Origin: CAIWHR01 sp963724975
GTDB taxonomy: Bacteria > Pseudomonadota > Gammaproteobacteria > Burkholderiales > Casimicrobiaceae
Assembly (NCBI GenBank): GCA_963724975.1
Contig: CAVRXB010000003.1
Location: 434,001-498,000, forward strand
Direction: 5' to 3'
Length of the DNA: 64,000 nucleotides
The translations under genes were made by a program, and so were the position numbers. Position 1 is the first letter of the stretch, and every line of letters starts with the position of its first letter. A model generated the notes under the pieces. The model saw only the letters and a program-made list of their open reading frames with translations. It was not told the origin of the DNA and made no database searches. This document shows, piece by piece, positions 27,799 through 35,964 of the stretch.

Positions 27799-27917
27799 GG
27801 CATGTGCCCCGTTGCGGGTGGTTATCCCGTGGGGGCGAGGGAGCGGATCGGGACACAAATTATAGCAAATCCAAGTGCTCAGCTCTTGCGGCGAAACCCA
27901 CGCAGACTACAATCGCT

Positions 27918-28112
27918 GCCGCAGGTGTCCGCCGCGAATCCGTCGCGGCGGGTGAAACGGGAACGCGGTGCCGCGTGGAGTCTCCTCCGCGCAATTCCGC
28001 GGCTGCCCCCGCAACGGTAAGCCAGTGCGGGCCGCTCGAAACGCCACTGTCTGCAATGCGCGGATGGGAAGGTGAGCGGTCAAGACTGACGAGCCCGGAG
28101 ACCGGCCTGCGT
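27918..28112 (+). ncRNA. cobalamin riboswitch
   Basis: The 436-base gap before btuB contains the conserved AdoCbl riboswitch elements in order: a GCAGGTG start followed by GGTGAAACGGGAAC, the core GCTGCCCCCGCAACGGTAAG, a GATGGGAAGG segment, and a B12-box-like sequence AGCCCGGAGACCGGCCTGC at 28091-28109. High cobalamin is expected to repress the btuB-btuF transcript, here probably by hiding the ribosome binding site or by early termination. It lies about 120 bases upstream of the btuB ATG. Confidence 0.93.
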
Positions 28113-28234
28113 CCGGTTCGCAATGTGCGCTACGGCGCGCGGCGTCCGGCCAAGCGCGAATCGTGTCGCGCCGTCAGCGGCACACGAGGTTGCCACCGCT
28201 CGTGCGGGGTTGCGCGGCGATCGCGGAGATTTTC

Positions 28235-30082
28235 ATGCTGAAACGTTCTGCTGCCGGGACCGCAATCGGCATCGGCATCGGCATCGCATTGCCGTTGGTT
28301 GCGCCTGTTGCGTGGGGCGAGGCCACGGCAGAAGCCCCAGCCACTACTCTCGATCCGATCGTCGTGACTGCCGCGCGCGGCCCGCAGCGGCTCGCCGATC
28401 TCACCGCCGACGTCACCGTCATCGGGCGCGAGGAAATAGCACGGGCGGGGGTGCAGAGTCTTGCCGAACTCCTACAGCGCCAGCCCGGCATTCAGATTTC
28501 GATGAACGGCGGCGCAGGCGCGACGAGCGCCATCTTTCTGCGCGGCGTCAACGGCAACCAGACGCTGGTGCTGATCGATGGCCTGCGCGTCGGTTCAGCC
28601 ACCGCGGGCGCAACCGCGCTCGAAGCGATTCCGCTCGATCTCATCGATCATATCGAGATTCTTCGCGGCCCCGCGTCGAGCCTCTACGGCGCAGATGCCA
28701 TCGGGGGCGTGATCCAGGTGTTCACCCGCCGCGGGGCCGGCGCGCCTGCTTTCAATGGCAGCGCAAGTTACGGTACCTACGGCACGAGTCAGGCGACCGC
28801 AGGCGTTGGTGGGGCGCAGGGCGCATGGCGTTACGCGATTCAGGGCGGCTACCAGGGGTCGCGCGGCTTCAATGCGATCGCTAATCCGGCGGACTTCTCG
28901 TTCAACCCGGATCGCGACGGTTACGATCGCGGCAACGCGAGCGCCAATTTGTCGTATCGCTTCAATGAAGACCACGACATCGCGGCGCAGTATTACTACA
29001 GCCGCCTCAGCAACCGGTTCGATGCAACCGCCAACTTCGACGACAAGACGACAACCACCGTCGAGAGCTTCGCGCTCGCGAGCACGGACCGTCTCGCGAC
29101 ATTCTGGATCAGCCGCCTCACCATAGGGCAGGGCAGCGATAACAGCGTTTCGCAATCCGGTTTTGGCAATTCGGGGTTTCGCACGCGCCAAAATCAGCTC
29201 ACATGGCAGAACGATCTTGAGCTGCCGGTCGGCACGCTGTCGGTCGCCTACGTCGGGCTCGACGAGCGAATCAGCACGGATCCCGCTTTTCCGGTGACAT
29301 CGCGGCGGACAAATTCGGCCGTTGGCGTCTATCAGCTGCGTGTCGACCCGTACACGCTGCAGCTCAACGTCCGCTATGACGACAACTCGCAATACGGCGG
29401 ACGCACGACCGGTGCGCTCGGGTACGCCTACGCGATCGGCGCAGGCTGGCGCGCGCTCATGAATATTGGCAACGCTTTCAAGGCCCCCACGTTCAACGAT
29501 CTCTTCTACCCCGGCTTCGCCAATCCGAATCTTTCGCCCGAGACCGCGCAGAACGCCGACGTCGCGCTCGAATACGCAAGCGAGACCCTGGTCGCGCGCG
29601 CGACGGCCTATCGCAACCAGGTGAAAAACCTGATCGTGTTCGGCTGCGACGCCGATTTCAATTGCGCGCCCAACAATGTCGCGAAGGCGACGCTGACCGG
29701 CGTCACGCTGCAGGCCCAGGGGGACTGGCGCACAATCGCATTCAAGGCAAGCGTCGATTTCCTGCGGCCGGAGGACGACGCGACGGGCAACCAATTGCCG
29801 CGGCGCGCGCGCCAGTTCGGATCGGCAAGCGCGCAGCTGCCGTACGAGGCCTGGCAATTCGGTGCGGAGCTCGTCGGCGCGTCGGCGCGCTACGACGACG
29901 CTGCCAATACGAGGCGAATGGGCGGATATGCGCTCGTGAATCTCACGGCGAGCTACGCGTTGTCGAAACAATGGTCGCTCACGTTCCGCGCCGACAACAT
30001 TCTCGACAAGCGCTACGAGCTCGCCGCCGGTTACAACACGGCCCGGGCGAGCATTTTCGGCGGCGTTCGGTACGCTCTATGA
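28235..30082 (+). CDS. btuB: TonB-dependent cobalamin receptor
   Basis: The 615-residue outer-membrane protein has a signal peptide (ending near PVAWGE), a TonB box (LDPIVVTAARG), a plug domain (LAELLQRQPGIQIS; FLRGVNGNQTLVLIDGLRVG; EILRGPASSLYGADAIGGVI) and a 22-strand-type barrel closing in an aromatic end (GVRYAL). The riboswitch upstream and the btuF gene overlapping by 4 bases identify cobalamin as the substrate. The ATG at 28235, with GGAG about 8 bases before it, is preferred over one at 28163, which would intrude toward the riboswitch region. Confidence 0.93.
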   Translation: MLKRSAAGTAIGIGIGIALPLVAPVAWGEATAEAPATTLDPIVVTAARGPQRLADLTADVTVIGREEIARAGVQSLAELLQRQPGIQISMNGGAGATSAIFLRGVNGNQTLVLIDGLRVGSATAGATALEAIPLDLIDHIEILRGPASSLYGADAIGGVIQVFTRRGAGAPAFNGSASYGTYGTSQATAGVGGAQGAWRYAIQGGYQGSRGFNAIANPADFSFNPDRDGYDRGNASANLSYRFNEDHDIAAQYYYSRLSNRFDATANFDDKTTTTVESFALASTDRLATFWISRLTIGQGSDNSVSQSGFGNSGFRTRQNQLTWQNDLELPVGTLSVAYVGLDERISTDPAFPVTSRRTNSAVGVYQLRVDPYTLQLNVRYDDNSQYGGRTTGALGYAYAIGAGWRALMNIGNAFKAPTFNDLFYPGFANPNLSPETAQNADVALEYASETLVARATAYRNQVKNLIVFGCDADFNCAPNNVAKATLTGVTLQAQGDWRTIAFKASVDFLRPEDDATGNQLPRRARQFGSASAQLPYEAWQFGAELVGASARYDDAANTRRMGGYALVNLTASYALSKQWSLTFRADNILDKRYELAAGYNTARASIFGGVRYAL

Positions 30083-30960
30083 GCCGGAACCGCTCAGTGC
30101 TGTTTTGCGCGAGCGCGCTATTCGCCGCGAACATGGTAGCCACCGCGGCGCCCCTCATCGTCCGCGACGATACCGGCGCGACCGTCAAGCTCACCGCGCC
30201 TGCGCAGCGGATCGTGAGCCTCGCGCCGCACGCGACCGAGCTGCTGTTCACGCTGGGCGCCGGATCGCGCATCGTGGGAACGCTCGATACCTCCGATACT
30301 CCGGCGGCTGCGAAGGCGATCCCGCGCGTCGGGGATTCGCGAGCGCTCGACCTCGAGCGCATCGTGGCGCTGCGGCCGGATCTCATCGTCACGTGGCCCT
30401 GGACCGCGCCCGCACAGGTCGAGGCGCTGCGCGCGCGCGGCATCGCCGCGTTCACGACAATGCCGGCGACAATCGACGGGATCGCCGCCGATCTCGAGCG
30501 GCTCGGCGCTCTGACGGGCACGCAGGTTGTGGGCTGGCGCGAGGCGGAAGCGTTTCGGGCGCGGCTCGAGAAACTCCGCGAACGCAACGCAGGCGCGCAG
30601 CGCGTTCGCGTGTTCTACGAGATCTGGGACTCTCCGCTCTACACGATCGGCGGCCGGCATCTCATTACCGAGGCGATCGAAATCTGCGGTGGCGAAAACG
30701 TATTTGCCGCGCTGACGCTGCCCGCCCCGGCGGTCGACGTCGAGGCGGTGCTGGCGGCGAAACCCGATGCCATCATCGCGGGCGCCGACCAGGGCGCGCG
30801 ACCCGCCTGGCTCGACAGTTGGCGACGCTGGAAGGAGTTGCCTGCGGTTGCCAACGAGCGCCTCTATGCCGTCGACGCCGATCTCCTCCATCGGCCCGGT
30901 CCGCGCTTTCTCGAGGGCGTCGAAGCCTTGTGCGGGGTGATCGACAAGGCTCGGCGCTGA
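30079..30960 (+). CDS. btuF: cobalamin ABC transporter substrate-binding protein
   Basis: This 293-residue protein has a signal peptide (to about ATAAP) and a periplasmic-binding class III fold: QRIVSLAPHATELLFTLGAG, VGDSRALDLERIVALRPDLI, VFYEIWDSPLYTIGG and ICGGENVFA, all typical of BtuF/FhuD-like proteins. It overlaps btuB by 4 bases (ATGA) and so shares its riboswitch control. It would hand cobalamin to the BtuCD permease encoded convergently at 31398-33244. Confidence 0.92.
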   Translation: MSRNRSVLFCASALFAANMVATAAPLIVRDDTGATVKLTAPAQRIVSLAPHATELLFTLGAGSRIVGTLDTSDTPAAAKAIPRVGDSRALDLERIVALRPDLIVTWPWTAPAQVEALRARGIAAFTTMPATIDGIAADLERLGALTGTQVVGWREAEAFRARLEKLRERNAGAQRVRVFYEIWDSPLYTIGGRHLITEAIEICGGENVFAALTLPAPAVDVEAVLAAKPDAIIAGADQGARPAWLDSWRRWKELPAVANERLYAVDADLLHRPGPRFLEGVEALCGVIDKARR

Positions 30961-31070
30961 CCAAGGCGACAGCGCTTCGGGATTCGAGTTTCCCCAGTGT
31001 GAATATTCTGCAGATGCGCGGCGGATTCCTCCCTGTTGCCACGGCCCGGCAGAGTCGAAGATGCTGCCAT

Positions 31071-31089
31071 CCCGATCCGAGAGATCGGG
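31071..31089 (+). terminator. weak hairpin after btuF
   Basis: A 7-bp perfect stem (CCCGATC / GATCGGG) with a 5-base loop lies 110 bases after btuF and just before a small ORF. There is no T-run, so termination is doubtful; it could instead be a structured 5' leader of that ORF. Confidence 0.3.
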
Positions 31090-31110
31090 TCAAACGAGCC
31101 GGAGATCAAA

Positions 31111-31299
31111 ATGCCCAATACCCATCGCCAGTTGATCACCCCACGTATCGCGCGGATGCTGCGGGAACTCGAAGGTCCCCCGTCCGAGGAATCCGGCTAC
31201 GCGAAAGAGGTCGTCAAGCGAAGCGAAAAGGCGAGTAGGGAACGTCGCGTTATCGCGCACGCCGTATGGATGGGTGGCACGGTCGCGAAACCGCATTGA
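31111..31299 (+). CDS. small basic hypothetical protein
   Basis: The 62-residue frame (MPNTHRQLITPRIARMLREL, then a hydrophilic Lys/Arg/Glu-rich stretch and a C-terminal VIAHAVWMGG) has a GGAG about 8 bases before its ATG. It resembles no family I recognise. Codon use is GC-rich at third positions, weakly supporting coding. It lies between btuF and the convergent btuD with no obvious partner. Confidence 0.4.
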   Translation: MPNTHRQLITPRIARMLRELEGPPSEESGYAKEVVKRSEKASRERRVIAHAVWMGGTVAKPH

Positions 31300-31397
31300 G
31301 CCCGCCCGCCACCGCTTAGTGGCGGCTCGGATGCCCCGCCGCCCGAAGGGCCGCTCGCCCTTTGGAAATGGCGACAGAAGCGAGCGTGGCGGTCCGC

Positions 31398-32210
31398 TTA
31401 AATCGGAAGCAACGTTCGCGTCGATCCGTCGCCAACGGCAGCGAGTCGATGGCCGAAAAGCGCCGACATCGCATCGGCGGTAAGCACATCCTCCGCCGGG
31501 CCCGTCACAGCCCGGCCGTTTCCCAACGCGATCGCGCGATCGGCATAGCGCAGCGCGAGATGCAGATCATGCAGCACCATGATGAGCGCCGTGCCTTTTT
31601 CGCGCGCGAGCGCCGAGACCGCGTCGAGCGCCGCGACCTGTTGCCCCAGATCCAGGTGCGACGACGGCTCGTCCATCAGCATCAGAGCCGGCTCCTGCGC
31701 AACCAGCGCTGCCAGCGCCACCCGCCTCCGTTCGCCGCCTGACAGAGTGCGCACGTCGCGCGCCTCGAATCCGGCGAGGCCGAAACGCACGAGCGCGGCG
31801 CGAGCGCGCTCGACGTCGCCACGCGATTCCCACTCGAATCGGCCGAGATACGGATGCCGGCCGACGAGCACCGTTTCGAGGACGGTCGCCTGAAAGTAAT
31901 CGATGCTGTCCTGGGGCAGCCAGCCACGTTTTCGTGCCTGCTCGCGAGGCGAAAGAGATGAGAGCGCCGCACCCTCGTAGGTCACTCCGCCCGCGACGGG
32001 CGCGCGCAATCCGGCGAGCACCGCGACGAGCGTTGTCTTTCCGGCGCCGTTGGGTCCGACGACGACCCAGCGCTCACCCGCGCGCACGTCGAGATCGAGG
32101 TCGGCGCACAGCAGGCGTCCTGCGATTCCGATCGCGAGGCCGCGACAAGAAAGACTCGATGCGCTGTCCATCATCGCCGCAACCTGCCCTTGGGACGGCG
32201 CGGCGCTCAT
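31398..32210 (-). CDS. btuD: cobalamin/iron-siderophore-type ABC transporter ATP-binding protein
   Basis: The 270-residue ATPase has Walker A GPNGAGKTT, a Q-loop (LPQD), the signature LSGGERRR, Walker B LMLMDEPSSHLD and a switch His (VLHDLH). It overlaps btuC by 4 bases (ATGA at 32207-32210). The FecE/BtuD subfamily covers cobalamin and ferric siderophore importers; assignment to cobalamin rests on btuB and btuF next door. The start at 32210 (MSAAPSQGQ) is the first Met after the btuC stop. Confidence 0.9.
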   Translation of the reverse strand: MSAAPSQGQVAAMMDSASSLSCRGLAIGIAGRLLCADLDLDVRAGERWVVVGPNGAGKTTLVAVLAGLRAPVAGGVTYEGAALSSLSPREQARKRGWLPQDSIDYFQATVLETVLVGRHPYLGRFEWESRGDVERARAALVRFGLAGFEARDVRTLSGGERRRVALAALVAQEPALMLMDEPSSHLDLGQQVAALDAVSALAREKGTALIMVLHDLHLALRYADRAIALGNGRAVTGPAEDVLTADAMSALFGHRLAAVGDGSTRTLLPI

Positions 32211-33244
32211 GTGCGAACTCCGCTTCGCGTGAGTAGATAGAGGAACGCCGGCACGCCGATCAGCGATGTAATCACGCCGACCGGCAGTTGAACCGGAGCT
32301 ACGATCGTGCGAGCGATCGTGTCGGCAAGCACGAGCAGCGTTCCGCCCGCGAGTGCGACGGCCGGTAACAGCACACGCTGGTCGTTGCCGATCACGATGC
32401 GCAGAGCATGCGGGATGATCAAGCCCACAAATCCGACCGTGCCCGCCGTGGTGACAGCTACCGCGGTCGCAAGCGCAGCCGTGGCGTGCAGTGCGAGCGT
32501 CGCACGCGGAACGGCAACGCCCAGCGCGCTCGCGACATCGTCTCCGCGCGAGAGCACGTTCATGTCGCGCGCGAATGCAAGCGCCACCGCAAGCACCACG
32601 ATGAGCACGGCGAGCGCGGGCAGTGGCGAAGGCGGCGCGGTCAGGTCGCCCAGGAGCCAGAAGAGCATCCCGCGGATTTGCGCATCGGGAGCGAGCGTCA
32701 GCAGCAGCGCGATCAATGCGCCCCATCCGGCAGCGATCACGACGCCCGTCAACAGCAGGCGCATCGCAGTCCACGGCGTGCGGTCACCGCCGACGCGCGC
32801 CAGACCAAACACGATGAGCGTCGACGCGAAGGCGCCAATGAACGCAGCCGGCATGACGAGCGCTGCTACGCCGGCGAAAAGCGCGGCCAGAGCACCCACC
32901 GCGGCGCCGCCGGAAATGCCGAGCACATAAGGGTCGGCGAGCGGATTGCGTAGGAGCACTTGCATCAGCGCACCCGCAAGCGCGAGCAGCGCGCCCACCG
33001 CAAACCCGGCGAGCGCACGCGGCAAGCGCAGGTCGCGGACGATCGCCGCGCGGCTGTCGGTCAGGTCGCCCGCAAGCGCGTGCAGCAGCGATCCCGTGTC
33101 GATGGCGACGCTTCCCGTAGCAAGCGCGATCGCGATGGCGGCGAGCGCCGCGGCGACAAGCGCACCGAGCATGACGATCGCGCGCGGTCGGCCTGCAGAC
33201 GCTACGCGGGCGGCATCCGTCCGGGAGTCGGGCAATGCGGACAT
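32207..33244 (-). CDS. btuC: cobalamin ABC transporter permease (FecCD family)
   Basis: The 345-residue integral membrane protein has about ten hydrophobic segments and FecCD signatures: RLPRALAGFAVGALLALAGA, MQVLLRNPLADPYVLGISGG (in parts), and near the end GFVGLIIPHALRIVIG, the loop that contacts the ATPase. It forms the membrane channel for cobalamin with BtuD. The two genes are transcribed toward btuBF and carry no riboswitch of their own in the 56 bases before the divergent greB. Confidence 0.9.
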   Translation of the reverse strand: MSALPDSRTDAARVASAGRPRAIVMLGALVAAALAAIAIALATGSVAIDTGSLLHALAGDLTDSRAAIVRDLRLPRALAGFAVGALLALAGALMQVLLRNPLADPYVLGISGGAAVGALAALFAGVAALVMPAAFIGAFASTLIVFGLARVGGDRTPWTAMRLLLTGVVIAAGWGALIALLLTLAPDAQIRGMLFWLLGDLTAPPSPLPALAVLIVVLAVALAFARDMNVLSRGDDVASALGVAVPRATLALHATAALATAVAVTTAGTVGFVGLIIPHALRIVIGNDQRVLLPAVALAGGTLLVLADTIARTIVAPVQLPVGVITSLIGVPAFLYLLTRSGVRT

Positions 33245-33300
33245 CGGCGGATTATAATTTGCCTTCCGGCAAACGCCCTCTCACGCACGCCTTTCGTGCC

Positions 33301-33900
33301 ATGAACAAAGCCTTCACCCGCGAGAATGACGCCGATTCCGACGATGACGAGCAGGAACTGGTCTCGTCATTGCCCGCGGGCGCGCGCAACTACATGACGC
33401 CCGGGGGGTTTGGCCGGATGAAGGACGAGCTTGAGCGACTCGTGCAGAAAGAACGTCCGGAACTCGTCGCGACGGTCGCCTGGGCGGCCAGCAATGGCGA
33501 CCGATCCGAAAACGGCGACTACATTTACGGCAAGAAGCGTTTGCGCGAAATCGATCGCCGCATTCGCTTCCTCATCCGGCGCCTGGACATTGCAGAAGTG
33601 GTCGACCCGGCAGCGCAGCGCGACGAAGGTACCGATCAGATATTTTTCGGCGCGACTGTCACCGTGCGCAGTGCCAAGGATGGCGAGCGGACCGTGAGCA
33701 TCGTCGGCATCGACGAAATCGACACCGCACGCGGCCATATCAGCTGGGTGTCGCCAATGGCCCGCGCGCTCATCAAGGCGCGCGAGGGCGATACCGTCAC
33801 TTTGCATACGCCCGGCGGCATCGACGAGCTCGAGATTGTCCAGGTCCGGTACCTTCCGCTCACGACCGGCGTCAGGGACAAACAGACGAGCGCGGGTTGA
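33301..33900 (+). CDS. greB: transcription elongation factor GreB
   Basis: The 199-residue protein has the N-terminal coiled coil with YMTPGGFGRMKDELERL, the catalytic tip SNGDRSENGDYIYGKKRLREIDRR (in parts; the acidic pair D/E coordinates Mg at the RNA polymerase active site), and a C-terminal FKBP-like domain. The SENGDYIYGKK variant favours GreB over GreA. It is longer than E. coli GreB (158) because of an acidic N-terminal extension (ENDADSDDDEQE) and a short C-terminal tail. It rescues backtracked RNA polymerase. An in-frame ATG at 33235 overlaps btuC and is not used here. Confidence 0.92.
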   Translation: MNKAFTRENDADSDDDEQELVSSLPAGARNYMTPGGFGRMKDELERLVQKERPELVATVAWAASNGDRSENGDYIYGKKRLREIDRRIRFLIRRLDIAEVVDPAAQRDEGTDQIFFGATVTVRSAKDGERTVSIVGIDEIDTARGHISWVSPMARALIKAREGDTVTLHTPGGIDELEIVQVRYLPLTTGVRDKQTSAG

Positions 33901-33932
33901 CGCGGCGCACACGCAGGCGCTAGAGTGCCTCG

Positions 33933-34175
33933 ATGACTTTGCCCAATCCCGTGCCGAACGCTGCCGAATCAGCGATCGATGCCGAACTCGCCGCGCTCGA
34001 GCGCAAGCAGGCGTCGCTTATTGCACACACGCGCGCACTGCGCGCTGCGAACGAAGCGCTGCGGCGTGATCTCGCCGCTGCCAATACGCGCAACCACGCG
34101 CTCGCCGCGCGTGTGACGGAAGCGCGCGAGCGCCTCGACGCGCTGCTTTCCCGCCTGCCCGAACCCGCCGAATGA
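33933..34175 (+). CDS. ZapB-like coiled-coil protein (TIGR02449-like)
   Basis: The 80-residue protein is almost wholly a predicted coiled coil (AELAALERKQASLIAHTRAL, then heptads through RERLDALLSRL) with Ala/Leu/Arg/Glu composition. Small coiled-coil genes of this kind regularly precede zapA in beta- and gammaproteobacteria. It overlaps zapA by 4 bases (ATGA), and a role with ZapA at the division ring is inferred from this. Confidence 0.75.
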   Translation: MTLPNPVPNAAESAIDAELAALERKQASLIAHTRALRAANEALRRDLAAANTRNHALAARVTEARERLDALLSRLPEPAE

Positions 34176-34546
34176 CGACTCGCCCGGCAACAGGGGGTGA
34201 GCGAATGGTCACTCTCGATGTTTCATTGCTCGGCCGTGACTTCAAGGTCGCGTGCAAGGAAAGCGAGCGTGCCGAGCTCACGGATGCGGTCGCCTTGCTC
34301 GACCGCCGGATGCGCGAAATCCGCGAGAGCGGAAAGATCGCCGGCGCGGAACGCGTCGCCGTCATGGCGGCGCTGAATCTCGCGCACGATCTGTTGCGCG
34401 AGCGCAAAGTGCCGCGCTCGTCTGCCCCCGCCTCGGCAACGCAGGTGACGACCGCGACCGGCACCATTGACGATGCCTCGCTGCGGCGTAGAATCGCAGT
34501 CATGAACTCCGCACTCGACCAGGCTCTCGCGGGCCAGGGTGCGTAG
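34172..34546 (+). CDS. zapA: cell division protein ZapA
   Basis: The 124-residue protein has the ZapA N-terminal domain (VTLDVSLLGRDFKVACKESE, AVALLDRRMREIRESGKI, ERVAVMAALNLAHDLL) followed by a variable Ala/Ser/Thr linker and a short helix. ZapA binds FtsZ and cross-links protofilaments at the Z ring. It is coupled to the ZapB-like gene upstream and followed within a few bases by 6S RNA, a widely conserved order. Confidence 0.9.
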   Translation: MTTRPATGGERMVTLDVSLLGRDFKVACKESERAELTDAVALLDRRMREIRESGKIAGAERVAVMAALNLAHDLLRERKVPRSSAPASATQVTTATGTIDDASLRRRIAVMNSALDQALAGQGA

Positions 34547-34557
34547 CAATCGTCCAC

Positions 34558-34733
34558 GTTCCCTGCGGTGCTCGAGCTGTCCATATACTCTTTGAACCAA
34601 TGCCATATGGCGAGGTTGCCAAGCCTTTGATGGGCTGGTGTGCGCTCCTACGCGGAAGCGCCTGAAGGCCCCGGCAGGCGACCCTCTTGAACTCAGGTTC
34701 AAGATGACGGATGGCACGGCACAGGCGGGGAAC
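34558..34733 (+). ncRNA. ssrS: 6S RNA
   Basis: About 175 bases directly after zapA fold with complementary ends (TCCCTGC near 34560 against GGCGGGGA near 34731). They contain betaproteobacterial 6S landmarks: ATGCCATATGG-like sequence, GCCAAGCCT-TGATGGGC, GCGCCTGAAGGCC, CTTGAACTCAGGTTCAAG and GGCACGGCACAGGCGGGG. 6S RNA mimics an open promoter and sequesters sigma70 RNA polymerase in stationary phase. The usual downstream folate cyclo-ligase gene is absent here. Ends are approximate. Confidence 0.87.
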
Positions 34734-35071
34734 ACCCATTTTTCATTCGTTCGCCGAGCTCTGATCGAACGAATCACTCGTTCGCTCGCGGGCACGTCGA
34801 GGGCGACGAACTTGCCATCGGCTGTCTTGATGTTCACGGCACGTCAGCTTTGATCGCCCTGGCGGCGGTAACACCTACAAGTCTTACACGTCCAAAATCG
34901 GCGCCCGCAAGGTTGTCGGCGGCCGCGAACGTCCTCGTCTCGCTCCGGCGGCGCGAAACCATGGCGGGGGGTCGTGCACGAAAAAATGCTGCCATGGCTG
35001 TCGCGGGCGCTCCCCCATCGACGCAGTCGCGCATTGCTGCAAACCGCAACGCCCGAAATCGGCAATTAATT
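34734..35071. other. intergenic stretch without recognised gene
   Basis: Nothing coding is supported here. Short frames exist on both strands but lack ribosome binding sites and family resemblance. A T-rich patch right after 6S RNA (CCATTTTTC) could aid its 3' end, and a small cluster of TTCGTTCG/CGAACGAA inverted motifs lies at about 34744-34790. Confidence 0.5.
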
Positions 35072-35099
35072 CTTGCAATACAACGAATCTTGGCTAGAA
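35072..35099 (+). promoter_or_regulatory. promoter of histone-like gene 2
   Basis: TTGCAA (35072-35077), a 16-base spacer and TAGAAT (35094-35099) lie 133 bases before the ATG at 35232. Both hexamers, the spacer length, the following TTCAG and the leader length match the promoter of the first histone-like gene. The leaders also share CCATAACAGT and AGACAGGAGA blocks. Confidence 0.75.
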
Positions 35100-35231
35100 T
35101 TCAGACGGCAGGTAGCAACTGGTTTGTCAAGAGTTTGCGGCAATTTGCGATCCCCATCGGCAAAGCCGGCGCACGTGCCAAGACGTAGAAGTCCCATAAC
35201 AGTGGCATGAACTTAGACAGGAGAAGACGCA

Positions 35232-35648
35232 ATGACGGACATTTTTTCGATGCCGGGTGGTGAAGCGGCGGTGAAGGAGGCGATCAAGCGCAAGATCCTG
35301 AAGAGGGCCATCGTGAAGAAGGCCATCAAGCGCAAGGCTGTCAAGCGCAGGGTCGTGAAGAAGGCCATCAAGCGCAAGGCCGTCAAGCGCAGGGTCGTGA
35401 AGAAGGCCATCAAGCGCAAGGCCGTCAAGCGCAGGGTCGTGAAGAAGGCCATCAAGCGCAAGGCCGTCAAGCGCAGGGTCGTGAAGAAGGCCATCAAGCG
35501 CAAGGCCGTCAAGCGCAGGGTCGCGAAGAAGGCCATCAAGCGCAAGGCCGTCAAGCGCAAGGTCGCAAAGAGGGCCGTCAAGCGCAAGGTCGCAAAGCGC
35601 AAGGTCGCAAAGAGGGCCGTCAAGCGCAAGGCCGCAAAGAAAAGGTAA
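35232..35648 (+). CDS. histone H1-like lysine-rich nucleoid protein (copy 2)
   Basis: The 138-residue protein has a short N-terminus (MTDIFSMPGGEAAVKEA) similar in layout to copy 1 and then repeats of the 14-residue unit VKKAIKRKAVKRRV, five near-perfect and then decaying toward the C-terminus. The tail is Lys/Arg/Ala/Val/Ile-rich, lacking the Ser/Thr of copy 1, so the two proteins may differ in phosphorylation or helix propensity. Expected role is non-specific DNA binding and chromosome compaction. AGGAG lies 12 bases before the start. Promoter, leader and terminator stem match copy 1. Confidence 0.87.
   Translation: MTDIFSMPGGEAAVKEAIKRKILKRAIVKKAIKRKAVKRRVVKKAIKRKAVKRRVVKKAIKRKAVKRRVVKKAIKRKAVKRRVVKKAIKRKAVKRRVAKKAIKRKAVKRKVAKRAVKRKVAKRKVAKRAVKRKAAKKR
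35313..35565 (+). repeat. 42-bp coding tandem repeat
   Basis: The unit GTGAAGAAGGCCATCAAGCG plus a further 22 bases recurs at 35313, 35355, 35397, 35439, 35481 and (diverging) 35523. Nucleotide identity between units is almost complete, so copy number is likely to vary. Confidence 0.9.
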
Positions 35649-35653
35649 GCCTT

Positions 35654-35720
35654 CCGGCGCCAAGCGCCGGCCTCAGATACAGGGTCAAAGCAGGCGACGC
35701 TAAGCGTCGCCTGTTTCCTT
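35654..35720 (+). terminator. double hairpin terminator of histone-like gene 2
   Basis: Two hairpins follow the stop codon: CCGGCGC-CAA-GCGCCGG (35654-35670) and CAGGCGACGC-TAA-GCGTCGCCTG (35691-35713) followed by TTTCCTTT. The second stem is the same ten bases as in the terminator beside copy 1 at 10634-10659. Confidence 0.85.
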
Positions 35721-35964
35721 TGGGGAATGCCGGGTGCGGCGCCCGCGCCGCCGCTATCCGGCGTGCGAGGGCGCGCCAGCGTTCGCATCGCCGCGGCGGG
35801 CGCGATTTCGCCAAGTGCGCGCGTGGCCACGATCGGGCGCTCTCCCACCCAACGAGCGCGAATGGAACTCCGCTCCGTTCCACTCGACGGGAGCCGACCG
35901 CTGCGACTTGATCATCCGCCAGCGACGTGCCATCAACGCCACCCCATACCTCGGAACGTCGGGA

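Noticed and set aside
26497..28020. A 507-codon plus-strand frame opposite miaB
   Set aside because: It is a complement-strand shadow of miaB with no ribosome binding site or recognisable domain, and it runs into the riboswitch.
31300..31397. Hairpin-rich gap between the small ORF and btuD as a tRNA or terminator
   Set aside because: The GCCACC/GGTGGC-like pairing is short, no T-run follows and no tRNA arm pattern fits.
35313..35565. CRISPR-like regular repeats
   Set aside because: This is a head-to-tail 42-bp coding repeat without spacers.
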